Shown here piece after piece: positions 1-9,712 of a stretch of 22,308 nucleotides of DNA (position 1 is the stretch's first letter; every line of letters begins with the position of its first letter). Both the position numbers and the translations under genes were made by a program. Origin of the DNA: Nemertoderma westbladi (Eukaryota; Xenacoelomorpha; Nemertodermatida; Nemertodermatidae); NCBI GenBank assembly GCA_032718475.1, contig JAUCBJ010001770.1:42501-64808 (forward strand), read 5' to 3'. The notes beneath the pieces were generated by a model. The model saw nothing but the letters and a program-made list of their open reading frames with translations, was not told the DNA's origin and searched no databases.

Positions 1-2782
1 CAATTGTTGTAGTCGTAAGTCCAAACTTTCGCCCATGGGACTCTCTCGCTACATGTCTGTACATCACCAGCCACTTTACCATACCCTTTGAAACACACGC
101 ATTCTGGGCCTGTTGTTCCTTTCACATAACACATTGATTGGTGCTGACAAGATTTCGCCAAATTCTGAGGGCACAATCCGCAACCTAGCATATCTGTTGC
201 AACATATTTTTTTGCTGCTTTATTGTTAACATTGTTTGTCAATTGATTAGCAACTGCTTGTTGGTATTGGATGTCACCACCAGCGCCACCGACTGGGATG
301 TTCGCCCGCGTTTGAACTACAAAGTCGCATGATGGGGATGATTGGGTGTTACGGTTGCAAATCGCTGCGTCAATGTTACTATCAATGATTGAGTTACCGG
401 GGATGGTAATCGCGTTTACATTATTTCCGAGGCTATTTCTATTCATTGTCCAATACTGCCCAGGTCGGAAGAATAGAATCTGATCACTGGTAGTAGCTGC
501 GGCGGTAACGGGTCCATTATTAAGGTTATTGAGGTTACCTAAATTTGATATTTGTGGATTATTATCTATAGAAAATGTTTCTTGGTTCTGGGTGTAGGTA
601 CGGATTTGGTTAGACGACGCACCATCACTTGTTGTATAAACTAAATAATTTTGGTTATTGTGTGTAAAAGCAGCTTGTATTTCATCATTGGCATTAGTTG
701 ATGGGAACACGGTTTCTAACTTCTTAGGCCAACCGTTTTCAATGCTGGAAAATTGGAATCTATTATTGTTGATAGAACTACTGGTGTACTTGTAGACCCA
801 GGTGATCCGGGTCGCTCCAGTGCCACTGCTGACGAAGGCATACTTGAATCCCGAAGTTGACCAGAGAAGTGCATCAACGGAGTTAGGGTTGCAATTATAA
901 GCTGCGCGGTTGGAGAACCAACGGTAGTTATTCGGAACTGGCATCCCTCTAGCAACTCGTTCAACCAAAGGATTGCAGTTGAAATAGAAAAAGTATTTAT
1001 CCTTCCAAAACATAATATCGTCGTTCCAGAATACTCCCGCATCTGGAGCAGTGGGAACACCATTCCAGAATTGTTCCACTTGTCTGGGATATCCCGGATC
1101 CACTGTGTTAAATATACGATCAAAGCGGTAGTATTTTCCATCATCATAAAAGACATAGATTTTACTGTCCTTATTGGAGAACGCGGCTTTTGGAACTTTG
1201 TCTGTAGGTAAACCCTTCCACTGATCGGCAAATGTTTTTGCGTAATTAGCATCTAAACTGGCTATTGGTCCATTGTGTGGGATGTTATTAGGTGGACGAG
1301 CACTGGCGAGAAGTGAGTATCGATATACCTGTATGTCAGGATTATTACTAACTGTGGTATATTTCAATACATAAACTTTGTCGATGTCTGCAAGGTAAAA
1401 TACAGCATCCGGTTGAGATGGCGAACTGGGAAAGAGTGTGTTAAACTTAGTCGGGACGTATTTCACAGGGACCCCCCTAGAATCCATCTGCCACACATCG
1501 TCATTTGTATCCACATATAAAATATATGAAGATTGTTGTGCTTGATTTTGCGGAATTTTGATGATTGCTCGGGCATATTCAGGGGCCCCTGAATTGGCAA
1601 ACCGACAACCAAACAGCTTCACTCCAACATCCTGGGGATAATCAAATGAAACACCGTATCCGGTTATATATTTGTATATGTTTTGACCCTGAATAAAATA
1701 GTAGTCATATTTTTTGCTGCCTGATGATGTTTCAACAGTGAGAGCTGCGTCCAGATTTAGCGGAACTCTTGGCCAATTGTTATCATATTGTGGTTTATCA
1801 GCGCGGAATATCGGGTAGCCTGGGACAATTCTATCGAAGACCAAATCCCATTTGTAATAGTTTTGACCCGAGACACTAGTTTGCGAATTTTCTGGGATAT
1901 TCTTTGAAGCTTGCTTAAAGAAGTAAGCGTATGTCTGGCGCTGATTTTCCTTGTATGCATTGATTCCCATTTCACTGAACACAACAGCATCGAAATCTAT
2001 TGGGATTTGTTGAAATTTATTACCTTGATTATTACCACCGTAAGCGGCAACTGATTTTCTCGGAAAGGAACCTCCACTAGGAGTACCACCAAACACAGCG
2101 TATTGAGTGCCCCCATTTCCGTTTGATCTAAACAGATGAATTTCATTTAACGCGAAATTGTAAAATCCACCGCGAATTTGCGAATTACTTAGAGCTGATC
2201 CAAAATTAAAGACGGAAGATAAAGACTGGCCATTTATAACATTATTACCAATCGTGTTGTATTGGCCAGTTGCCTCATCTTTAGCTATGGTATATACAAA
2301 CTCATTACCACTCCCATCGCGCACAATCGCGTAGACGTTCCCATCGCTCGCAGGAAATACAGCCTTGACAATTTGACCTCCGTTCGATTTCCCAATAAGG
2401 CATCTTTTGTTACACCCCAGAATGGTGTCTACGGCTTTTGGGTTTGCGGGTTCTTGAAAATTGTTGTTGGAAGTTGCAGCAGTGGAGGATTTTGAGTAAC
2501 CGTTTGAAGTAATGACACCGAATGCGTTACTGCCATCCCTATAAACAGCATTAAGTTGTCCATTAGATTGAAGATTGATACCAGTGATAGAGTTACTCCA
2601 TGTACCTGCACTGTACTGTATTTTCTGACCATTTGCCAGATACAGTAGAACGTTGTTGCCACCTATCCCCATCGCAGCTGTGACCGAGTTGGCATTCCAT
2701 GTGTTGGGGTTTGGATTACCGTTACTATTGAAGAAATTGTTAAAGAGTTGTGTTGATTGAGCGTTGCCTCCAGGGACATTAC
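1..2782 (-). CDS. Secreted hemopexin-repeat protein, exon 2 (partial, runs off left edge)
   Basis: The minus strand is open from a splice acceptor (pyrimidine-rich tract, TTTTAG, ending at 2783) to the window edge: 2 nt completing a split glycine codon, then 926 codons without a stop. The product is rich in Asn, Ser, Tyr and Gly. Hemopexin-type blades are visible, clearest at about residues 640-710 of the joined protein (near 1000-1200): an Ala-Ala-Phe start, IYVFYDDGKYYRFD, VDPGYPR, an FWNGVP step, then a second aromatic blade. Similar but more diverged repeats occur throughout. Near the C-terminal end seen here (about residues 981-1024, plus 50-185) lies an EGF-like run of Cys with spacing CxxC...C...C...CxC...C. 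Hemopexin propellers usually bind protein, metal or matrix ligands, so an extracellular binding or structural role is inferred. A single 2.8-kb exon is unusual for such a protein. Exact propeller number and the true C-terminus are unknown. Confidence 0.85.
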
Positions 2783-2828
2783 CTAAAAGAAGATACATAT
2801 TTGTTTATTTATATAGCAAATACTGTAT

Positions 2829-3874
2829 ACTATATATGAGGGTTAAGGTTCCTACTGTAGGGGCCTATACACTAATATACTACAGTATATATGAGGGTTA
2901 GGGTTCCTACTGTAGGGGCCTAAACACTAATATACTACAGTATATACTGTATGAGGGTTAGGGTTCCTACTGTAGGGGCCTATACACTAATATACAGTAC
3001 TACAGTATATATGAGGGTTAGGGTTCCTACTGTAGGGGCCTATACACTAATATATACTACAGTATATATGAGGGTTAGGGTTCCTACTGTAGGGGCCTAT
3101 ACACTAATATACTGCAGTATATATGAGGGTTAAGGTTCCTACTGTAGGGGCCTATACACCAATATACTACAGTATATATGAGGGTTAAGGTTCCTACTGT
3201 AGGGGCCTATATACTAATATACTACAGTATATATGAGGGTTAAGGTTCCTACTGTAGGGGCCTATACACTAATATACTACAGTATATATGAGGGTTAAGG
3301 TTCCTACTGTAGGGGCCTATACACTAATATACTACAGTATATATGAGGGTTAAGGTTCCTACTGTAGGGGCCTATACACTAATATACTACAGTATATATG
3401 AGGGTTAGGGTTCCTACTGTAGGGGCCTATAAACTAATATACTACAGTACATATGAGGGTTAGGGTTCCTACTGTAGGGGCCTATACACAAATATACTAC
3501 AGTATATATGAGGGTTAGGGTTCCTACTGTAGGGGCCTATACACTAATATACTACAGTATATATGAGGGTTAGGGTTCCTACTGTAGGGGCCTATACACT
3601 AATATACTACAGTATATATGAGGGTTAGGGTTCCTACTGTAGGGGCCTATAAACTAATATACTACAGTATATATGAGGGTTTTAGGGTTCCTACTGTAGG
3701 GGCCTATACACTAATATACTACAGTATATATGAGGGTTAGGGTTCCTACTGTAGGGACCTATACACTAATATACTACAGTATATATGAGGGTTTTAGGGT
3801 TCCTACTGTAGGGGCCTATACACTAATATACTACAGTATATATGAGGGTTAGAGTTCCTACTGTATACACTAAT
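2829..3874. repeat. 55-bp tandem satellite, about 19 copies, inside intron 1
   Basis: About 19 head-to-tail copies of a near-identical 55-bp unit (a few units are 53-59 bp). Each copy contains ATGAGGGTTAGGGTTCC (or GGGTTAAGG), the odd-length palindrome CCTACTGTAGG, GGGCCTATACACTAATAT and ACTACAGTATATAT. Variation between units is mostly single substitutions or 1-3 bp indels, for example TTTTAGGG in two late units, so the array is young or homogenised. Incidental open frames through it (for example 2951-3133) are repeats of the unit and not genes. Confidence 0.95.
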
Positions 3875-4602
3875 TATATAATGAGCGCCTACCTACAGTA
3901 TCTACATCACAATTATTTATTATGAAAATGTAATATTATATTTAATTAATAATTTAGTTAATCTTATAACTACTGTAGTAACTACAGTACTACAGTTATG
4001 TACTGTTGATTAAAACGTATATCAAGAATACCTTCTTCAAGGTCTACTCTAAACCTAATATGTTTAAATAGTTCACCTTTGATGGGAACAACTTACTGTA
4101 GGCCATAAAGACGCACTTTAAGGTATCGAAAAATGTGTAGGTATCAGGTCGAAAGGAATATAACCAATAATAGGAAATAGCAGAGAATATGAAAGTATCA
4201 CTTTCAGACATTGGGTACTCACTCACTAGTACTTGTGAACTGTAAGCCCATTGTCCATCACAATCAAATAATGCAGCCTATGGTGTAGTACATTACAGTA
4301 TGTACTAAAAATGGTTCAGATGTAACGGCTTAGAAACTTATGCAGCTTACAGCTCATACTTAAACAGCTCATCTCCAATTTATTTAGAAACTTATGGACA
4401 TAGGATTTGCAGACATTTCGCCATCTAGTAATAGATTGACAAACTACTGCAAGGGGATCAGCTCCCACAGTGATATATATAATACAGTATATGTATCGCT
4501 GTTGTACATTTCTGGCACGTTTTTGCTTGAACAGATGAAAACAAAGAAATTGAAGAGGATTAAAGTTTATTTATACATTTATACGGAGAAAAAATTTCCT
4601 TT

Positions 4603-4620
4603 AACACGTGCGCACGTGTT
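4603..4620. repeat. 18-bp perfect palindrome with two CACGTG E-boxes
   Basis: AACACGTGCGCACGTGTT reads the same on both strands and contains two CACGTG hexamers sharing a central GCGC. CACGTG is the classic site for bHLH factors of the Myc/USF/CLOCK type. It lies in intron 1 of the hemopexin gene, about 950 bp downstream of the donor. A regulatory role is inference only. Confidence 0.6.
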
Positions 4621-4712
4621 TCTAAGTGTTTAGGGGAATACTTAAATATACTTTGATTGGCTAAATAATACTGGTACAGTACAGTATATGAATTACAACC
4701 TTTATTGTTAAA

Positions 4713-4781
4713 ATTTACATTATTTACCGCTCAGACATTGGCCAGCGGTAAATAAGATTTACATTATTTACCTAGGTAAAT
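4713..4781. repeat. Hairpin and direct repeats built on TTATTTACC
   Basis: A perfect 12-bp inverted repeat (4720-4731 and 4744-4755, TTATTTACCGCT) surrounds a 12-nt loop. A 16-bp direct copy ATTTACATTATTTACC lies at 4713-4728 and again at 4758-4773, and 4766-4781 is a perfect 16-bp palindrome (ATTTACCTAGGTAAAT). Related GTTATTTAC and GTAAATAAC occur as an inverted pair at 5199-5207 and 5258-5266. This could be the end structure of a small mobile element, but no full TIR plus target duplication was found. Confidence 0.5.
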
Positions 4782-5573
4782 AGGGATTATTGCTCTTCAA
4801 TCAGTCAACTTTGTACTGTAATAAATACTATTCTGGGGCATTTTATTTATTTAATGAGTTGCTATGTACGACTAGTAAAATGACATCAATTAATTAATAA
4901 TCTTCAAATAAATAATATGTTCCAGAATATTGTATATTTATTAAATAAAATAAATGCCCTGCCCTGCAGGCTGTAACGGATGCAAATATCTTCACATTTT
5001 GAACGACCATATCTCAGCTATTTCTCAACGACATTAAGATATTTACAAATTTGGAATCCTTGTAACAACACCTTTCCCTTGGTATCAACAAATCACAATA
5101 AGGACGACGAATAATTGCGGTGCGACTGTTGCAATGTTTATTTACTTATTAAACAATAATATATTTTAATAATTATAATAATATGGATGATAAAACACGT
5201 TATTTACATTTTTGCCACTCGATCTGACTTATTTAGCTCCCTCTCTGCGCTCGGTCGGTAAATAACAGAGCTCGTGACGAAGGGTAAATAAAGCATATTT
5301 TAATTACAAATTACCGTACAATAAATAGTTATTTTTGCGGGTCATTCGATTCAAAATACATTATATTTGTATGTTGTTGAAACTCTAAACAATGTCTGAA
5401 CGCGCTCTTTTGATATCAACGTACTTCAACTAAGGCCAGATTTACGGTCAGACACATGGGCAGACACACGGTCAGATTTCATCTGCTTTAAGACTAAATA
5501 ATGAAATTATCCTAAGTGTCCCCGTCAAATTAAAAGAATATTGATATGCTTACAAAAGAACAGATATACTCAC

Positions 5574-5913
5574 CTGAGTTATACGTATACACATTGTTCG
5601 TGGTCCCCAATACATAATTGTTGTTTTGGTCTCTGTAGGCGAAGGTTATCGATCCACTAGGGCCGGGGAATTCCGCAGTAATAAGCTTTGGGTAGCCGAA
5701 ATCGATCTGAAATGTGTCGTCATTTCCTGCGCTCGTGCGACGGGTGCGGTAGACATAGGATCCAGTGAAAACATAGAACTGGTCGTTTTGGATCTCGACA
5801 ACAGCATCTATTGGTCCGATTCCATTTCCGCAAGCAGAAAACCCGAACTGGGCGTTAGATAGCCCAACAATGTAGAGCATGAGTAGAAGGGTGCCAAAGA
5901 GTTTGGGACCCAT
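5574..5913 (-). CDS. Secreted hemopexin-repeat protein, exon 1 (signal peptide and first blades)
   Basis: The ATG at 5913-5911 opens 113 codons plus one base, ending at a strong donor (CAG|GTGAGT; intron starts at 5573). Residues 1-21 form a classic signal peptide: a short basic start (MGPK), a Leu-rich core and a small-residue cleavage site after SNA, so the protein should enter the secretory pathway. Residues 35-56 (PIDAVVEIQNDQFYVFTGSY) and 73-110 (GYPKLITAEF..., then an aromatic strand) read as diverged hemopexin blades: an Asp-Ala strand, aromatic pair, then GYP. The donor phase (1) matches the acceptor at 2783, and the joined frame stays open across 926 further codons, which strongly supports the exon pairing. 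The short frame beyond the donor ends within 14 codons. The start is chosen because it gives the signal peptide and no upstream in-frame ATG is obvious. Confidence 0.85.
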
Positions 5914-6956
5914 GGTTTAATTGAGGGACTTGTAATCTATTGACTGCGATAATAATTTATTTAACTAAACTAAAAATCAATAAATAAAAGTTCTCGTATG
6001 GGTATCGGGCACACGAGAATGAGAGCGTGCGTTGGTAGGAATGTTGTATATAAAACACGGGGTGGTGTGATCATGGTTGCTAGGTGTGTCTCTTAAAGTT
6101 TGGGGCCAATTCTGCCCCACCCATAACCTCGTATAATTGGTCTTATAACTTCTTACTTAAGTGGATTATGTTACTGCTATAGGCTTATAGCAAAGGAAAT
6201 ATTTAGTTTCCATTTCATACAATGAACAAGAATGCCAAATTATAATTCTGTACTCAATTGTTAAGTTATTTGTCTAATATTTGGCTCGGTTTGTTAATTT
6301 GAAACAATATATGGCCGTATACTTGAAGTAGGGCGTTTCCCTGTTCCCTATCGAAATTAACTCATTAATTAGTTAGACCCACTTTCACATGATCCAAGCG
6401 TGTGTAGGATCGTATAGAGCTGTATAAACGACGAACGTTGACTCCTACACACCAGCCTATGATTGGTCAGTTAGAATTTGAACTCATTCTAGGTAATTTC
6501 CACAGTATAAAAGTACAAAAATTCTATTTTTGGAATTAGTATTAAGTCATAACTAATAAAAATTACGACAAAAAGTAATATTGAACGAATAATATTTGGT
6601 GTGACAGATAGTGAATGGTTGTAAGCTGGTGTTTGTGACCATTTAGCGACATCAACTGAATATTTTATAACATATACTTTACTTCACTGCGCTAACCCAA
6701 ACACATCGGTTAATACGCGTTGTAGTATATCGTTGTCGGGGGATTATTATTATTATTCACTTGGTATACAATGTAGCCTATCTAAATTCCAGTATTATTA
6801 CAAAAAATAATATACATTTGATGGGGCCGCCGTGCAGCGAATGCCACGGGGAATAGATTGGAACGTCTCGTGCTGCGCGATGGGCCCATGAAAGTGTTTT
6901 TTATAGCTATATAAATAACAATTTATTAATTAGATATTGTTTAATTCTACTTGCAG
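5914..6956. other. Spacer upstream of the hemopexin gene
   Basis: AT-rich with no convincing coding sequence. It should contain the hemopexin promoter, but I see no clear minus-strand TATA element. A good TATA-like TATATAAAA lies on the plus strand at 6047-6055, so a divergent plus-strand transcript is possible. A short GC-rich island at about 6826-6895 could be a small plus-strand exon, but it has no recognised similarity. Confidence 0.5.
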
Positions 6957-7164
6957 TGTGAATCCACTCCTGACCAGAGGTGACAACGACGATAACTGGC
7001 CTGGGTCCAGTATAGCGTCCCTCAGGCGACGAGCCTTGGAACACGCCGCCACTTTCAGTGGGAATTGCGCCCATCCCTTAGTACCAACTGCCAATGGGAT
7101 CACTCTAACTGATATCCGAGATGAGTCATGGTTGTCCAGAAGACACAATGAGTACCAGAGATAA
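6957..7164 (+). CDS. Possible terminal exon of an unrecognised plus-strand gene
   Basis: A good acceptor (TTTAATTCTACTTGCAG) ends at 6956. Read with one leftover base, the following sequence is open for 68 codons to a TAA at 7162-7164, and an AATAAA polyadenylation signal follows at 7176-7181. The GC content is higher than the surrounding DNA. The peptide has an Arg/Ala-rich helix-like stretch (ASLRRRALEHAA) and ends in LSRRHNEYQR. I do not recognise it, and no upstream exon is secure, although a GC-rich candidate sits at about 6826-6895. The ending resembles that of the candidate at 7719-7850, which suggests a duplicated last exon. Alternatively this is chance open sequence; the opposite strand is also open across it. 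Confidence 0.3.
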
Positions 7165-7718
7165 ATACTGATTTCAATAAAGTATACTCACTGAATGTAT
7201 CCAACTTTTTAGTTTGGTGCTTGAAAAAAACTAGAATCAAACTATTCGATAAAGGGCCCTGAAACGAGCGTGTATCTATGACAAAGACAAATTTGAAAAT
7301 CTGCTAACTTAATTAAGCTGACTCAGATCTGTTAGGCGGTCCATGATGTTAGTAACAAAGTTTGTAGGGTCGAGGTGATTGTCGTAATGTGCATATTGTC
7401 AATGTTTGAACTTTATCAATATCTCAGCCAATTATATTTGGAGGGTCGAAACTGCCCCTCCCTATAACCAAATGCTGCTGATTTTGTCTAAACACCCCAG
7501 CGCTAATAGGGTGTTAATAACAAACGACTACTAATATCTCACTGTGCTTACATATCATCACTTGATTGTGGGAAGGACCAAATTAAGCCTTCGTGCGCCA
7601 ACAAAAGGTCTTAAAAATTCTGCCCCACATCATGCCGGTACCTTGTAAAACCCGATTATAAAGAAATTATGTAATGAACCATTATTGTGAGAGATAAACT
7701 CAGTTCGCTGCCCCGTAG
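7165..7718. other. AT-rich spacer
   Basis: I see only the AATAAA at 7176-7181, presumably serving the exon just upstream, and short stretches around 7430-7480 and 7560-7640 that share a CTGCCCC-containing phrase with about 6100-6125. No gene is supported. Confidence 0.4.
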
Positions 7719-7850
7719 AAGCCCCAGACGGTGAACAATATCCCCTGCGCAGACCAACGCACTACAGACCTGCGAGAGGCATTGAAGAAAACCCAAAGAG
7801 AGTATCGTAGCCGACACAATAACGAATATAAAGAATTAATAAAGAATTAA
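7719..7850 (+). CDS. Second possible terminal exon, related ending to 6957-7164
   Basis: Open for 43 codons from just after an in-frame TAG to a TAA at 7848-7850. AG acceptors are available at 7717-7718 and 7725-7726. The end reads TTDLREALKKTQREYRSRHN followed by NEYKELIKN. This matches the shape of the upstream candidate (LTDIRDE..., then SRRHNEYQR): a shared TD-[IL]-R-[DE] start and R-HN-EY ending. The shared ending in a plausible exon position is the main argument for coding. No domain is recognised and no connecting exons are found. Confidence 0.25.
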   Translation, partial: KPQTVNNIPCADQRTTDLREALKKTQREYRSRHNNEYKELIKN

Positions 7851-7953
7851 AATGTAATTACTTTTTTCCAAAGTAATACATAATTATTTAAATAGGTTTT
7901 AGGGTGTGTTCGAATGATTCTCGGGAATTTTTTCTATTTATTAATTTTACAAT

Positions 7954-9038
7954 ATTGTAGCTAGGGATGTTGCGAATGTCATATTTTTAACATCCGCGGA
8001 TGCAGAGCAGATGCGGATGTCTATTAAAACATATATTTTTGCCTGGCCCCCCCTTTTACATCAAAGTTATACCAGCATTTTATATTATTAAGAAATAATT
8101 TTGATAATTTATACTTTGATAATTTTTTAACAGTATAAATTTTAATAATAAATAATTTTTTTGAAACTAACTTTTTTGGACTCAGCACCTTCGTTTCTAC
8201 AAAAATTATCCAGCCGATTTTTTTAATTATTAATTTTTAAAAAATTAAATAAATTTATTAATTAAAATTTTCAATAACATTAAAAATTTTTTTTTTCAAA
8301 AAAGTGCTGGATAATTTTTCAAGATGTTCAATAAAACCTTTCAAACGAGCCATAAATTATCGAATTTGGGTGAAAAACGGCGGAGGAGTAGTATTTTGAA
8401 AAATGGAAATATCGTGAAATGTAATTCCGAGATAATTTGCTTTAAAGTTTGAACTTCCCGCTCAAACCTGACTGTCTGTAGTCTGTTAATCGGTCAGTAA
8501 TGATTGATACAACTATGGCTTCATACCAACACCTAAACCTAAAATTAATTAATTAATTAATTAAATACCTAAAATTATCAATATGGGGGTTTTCGGGGTC
8601 GGTGATTTCATTTCTGATGTCAGTTTTAATGTTTGGTTGTATCTAATATGTCTGTCTGACAGCCTGTCTGTCTGTCTTTAAAATTTTGACGGACAAACTG
8701 ATAGACGGAAAGACAGACGGAAAGACAGCGATAACTCGAGAACTAAAAAAGATATCGCCTAACCGTTTCAAGATTTGAACTCTCCATTAAATTCTGCACC
8801 AGATGAAATAGAAAACCAAAAACGTGATAATTGTACCCAAGGAGGGGGTACCCCCCCCCCCCCCCCCCCCCCTTAACGGAGTGGTTGCTGGACCGGGCCT
8901 TCAGAGAGGATGCTTGAATAGTGCATGTAACATCCGCATGTCACATCCGCATGCCATGGGTGCGGATGGGAATGCGGTTGCGAAAAATCATTGCGGATAT
9001 CCGCGGATGCGGACATTCGCCACATCCCTAATTGTAGC
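7954..9038. mobile_element. Non-autonomous hAT-type DNA transposon with 8-bp target duplication
   Basis: The 8-bp direct repeat ATTGTAGC flanks the element at 7954-7961 and 9031-9038. The element itself is 7962-9030 (1069 bp). Its ends are inverted copies: TAGGGATGTTGCGAATGTC on the left and the reverse complement of GACATTCGCCACATCCCTA on the right (18 of 19 match). Several subterminal CATCCGC/GCGGATG motifs in both directions follow, as expected for transposase binding sites. An 8-bp duplication and a TAGGG-type end are typical of hAT superfamily elements. The interior is AT-rich with no transposase, so it depended on a partner elsewhere. Inside are an (ATTA)n run near 8540-8567, GACAGACGG-type short repeats at 8640-8730 and a C22 tract. 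Confidence 0.85.
8851..8872. repeat. Poly-C tract (22 bp)
   Basis: Uninterrupted run of 22 C inside the hAT-type element. Length may be unreliable because homopolymers are error-prone in sequencing and assembly. Confidence 0.9.
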
Positions 9039-9712
9039 ACAGCAAAAAGTTTAGGTAACTTAACTAGAGACAATTACAAACATACTTTAAATACAAAGAA
9101 GGTAGCTGCTCTTTAGCGTTATGAAACTCTGATTTTTTTTTAGATAAATAGATTTAAATATTTTAGTTTAATCAACTCACTCCGGGCAAGTCAATAAAAA
9201 TTCCCCTTTTTCAAAACTTGTGATATAAAATAAAAACTTTATATCAGTAAAACAGTTACCACAGTAACCAGAAATATTTTGATATTAGTAGTGAAGAAAA
9301 GTATATATTAGTTTATTTCAATCAATGTCTTTATAGCATGTTTAAGTGATAGTAAGTTAGTGACTATGAGATAACAATTCTTTAAAGTTGATGGTAGGCC
9401 TTCGTGTTATTAAAATAATATCTTAAGACTTTGTTCTAGAACAACGTAAGCCGAAGTGCTGCAGTTGTTTAAACGAGCTGATTATTTTGAGTTAAATGAT
9501 TGGTTATTATTGTTAATGTGGTGCGCTGCAGTTTGATTTTCATCCCGGAATAGTGCTGGTCTGTTACAAATGAATGTACTGGACTGTTGTAACGCCATTT
9601 CTAACAAAAGCGCAGTGATTCGGTATTCTGTGGTGAATCGTTAATAAGTATAAAATTAATATTAAAATGATATATAAATAAACATAAACTCGCCAAGATA
9701 TCTACACTGAAC
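9039..9712. other. Spacer downstream of the TTK-like gene
   Basis: AT-rich, no supported gene. On the minus strand it should contain the 3' UTR of the kinase gene at 9713-12142. A minus-strand AATAAA can be read at about 9315 (plus TTTATT); I saw none closer that is convincing. There is no poly-T tract just below 9713, which would be the mark of a recent poly(A)-tailed retrocopy. Confidence 0.4.

Larger units (their letters stand above)
2783..5573 (-). other. Intron 1 of the hemopexin-repeat gene
   Basis: It has a GTGAGT donor at 5573 and a pyrimidine-rich TTTTAG acceptor ending at 2783, so it is a canonical GT-AG intron of 2791 bp. It holds the 55-bp satellite (2829-3874), then AT-rich DNA with short palindromes at 4603-4620, 4720-4755 and 4766-4781. 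I see no coding sequence of its own; short open frames at 4044-4226 and 4394-4633 show no recognisable domain. Confidence 0.8.

Noticed and set aside
716-2662. Minus-strand frames at 716-1252, 1757-1990 and 2429-2662
   Set aside because: They are other-frame shadows of the 926-codon frame that joins exon 1; they have no domains.
2829-3874. CRISPR-like or telomeric array
   Set aside because: The units are head to tail with no unique spacers, and TTAGGG is not itself tandemly repeated; this is a 55-bp satellite.
5240-5260. Short run resembling the start of a parvovirus-type terminal repeat
   Set aside because: Only about 14 bases agree, there is no T-shaped palindrome or repeated Rep-site, and no viral gene is nearby. 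Chance is the simpler explanation.
6930-7148. Minus-strand frame over the plus-strand exon candidate
   Set aside because: It lacks splice or polyadenylation support; the plus strand has an acceptor and an AATAAA.
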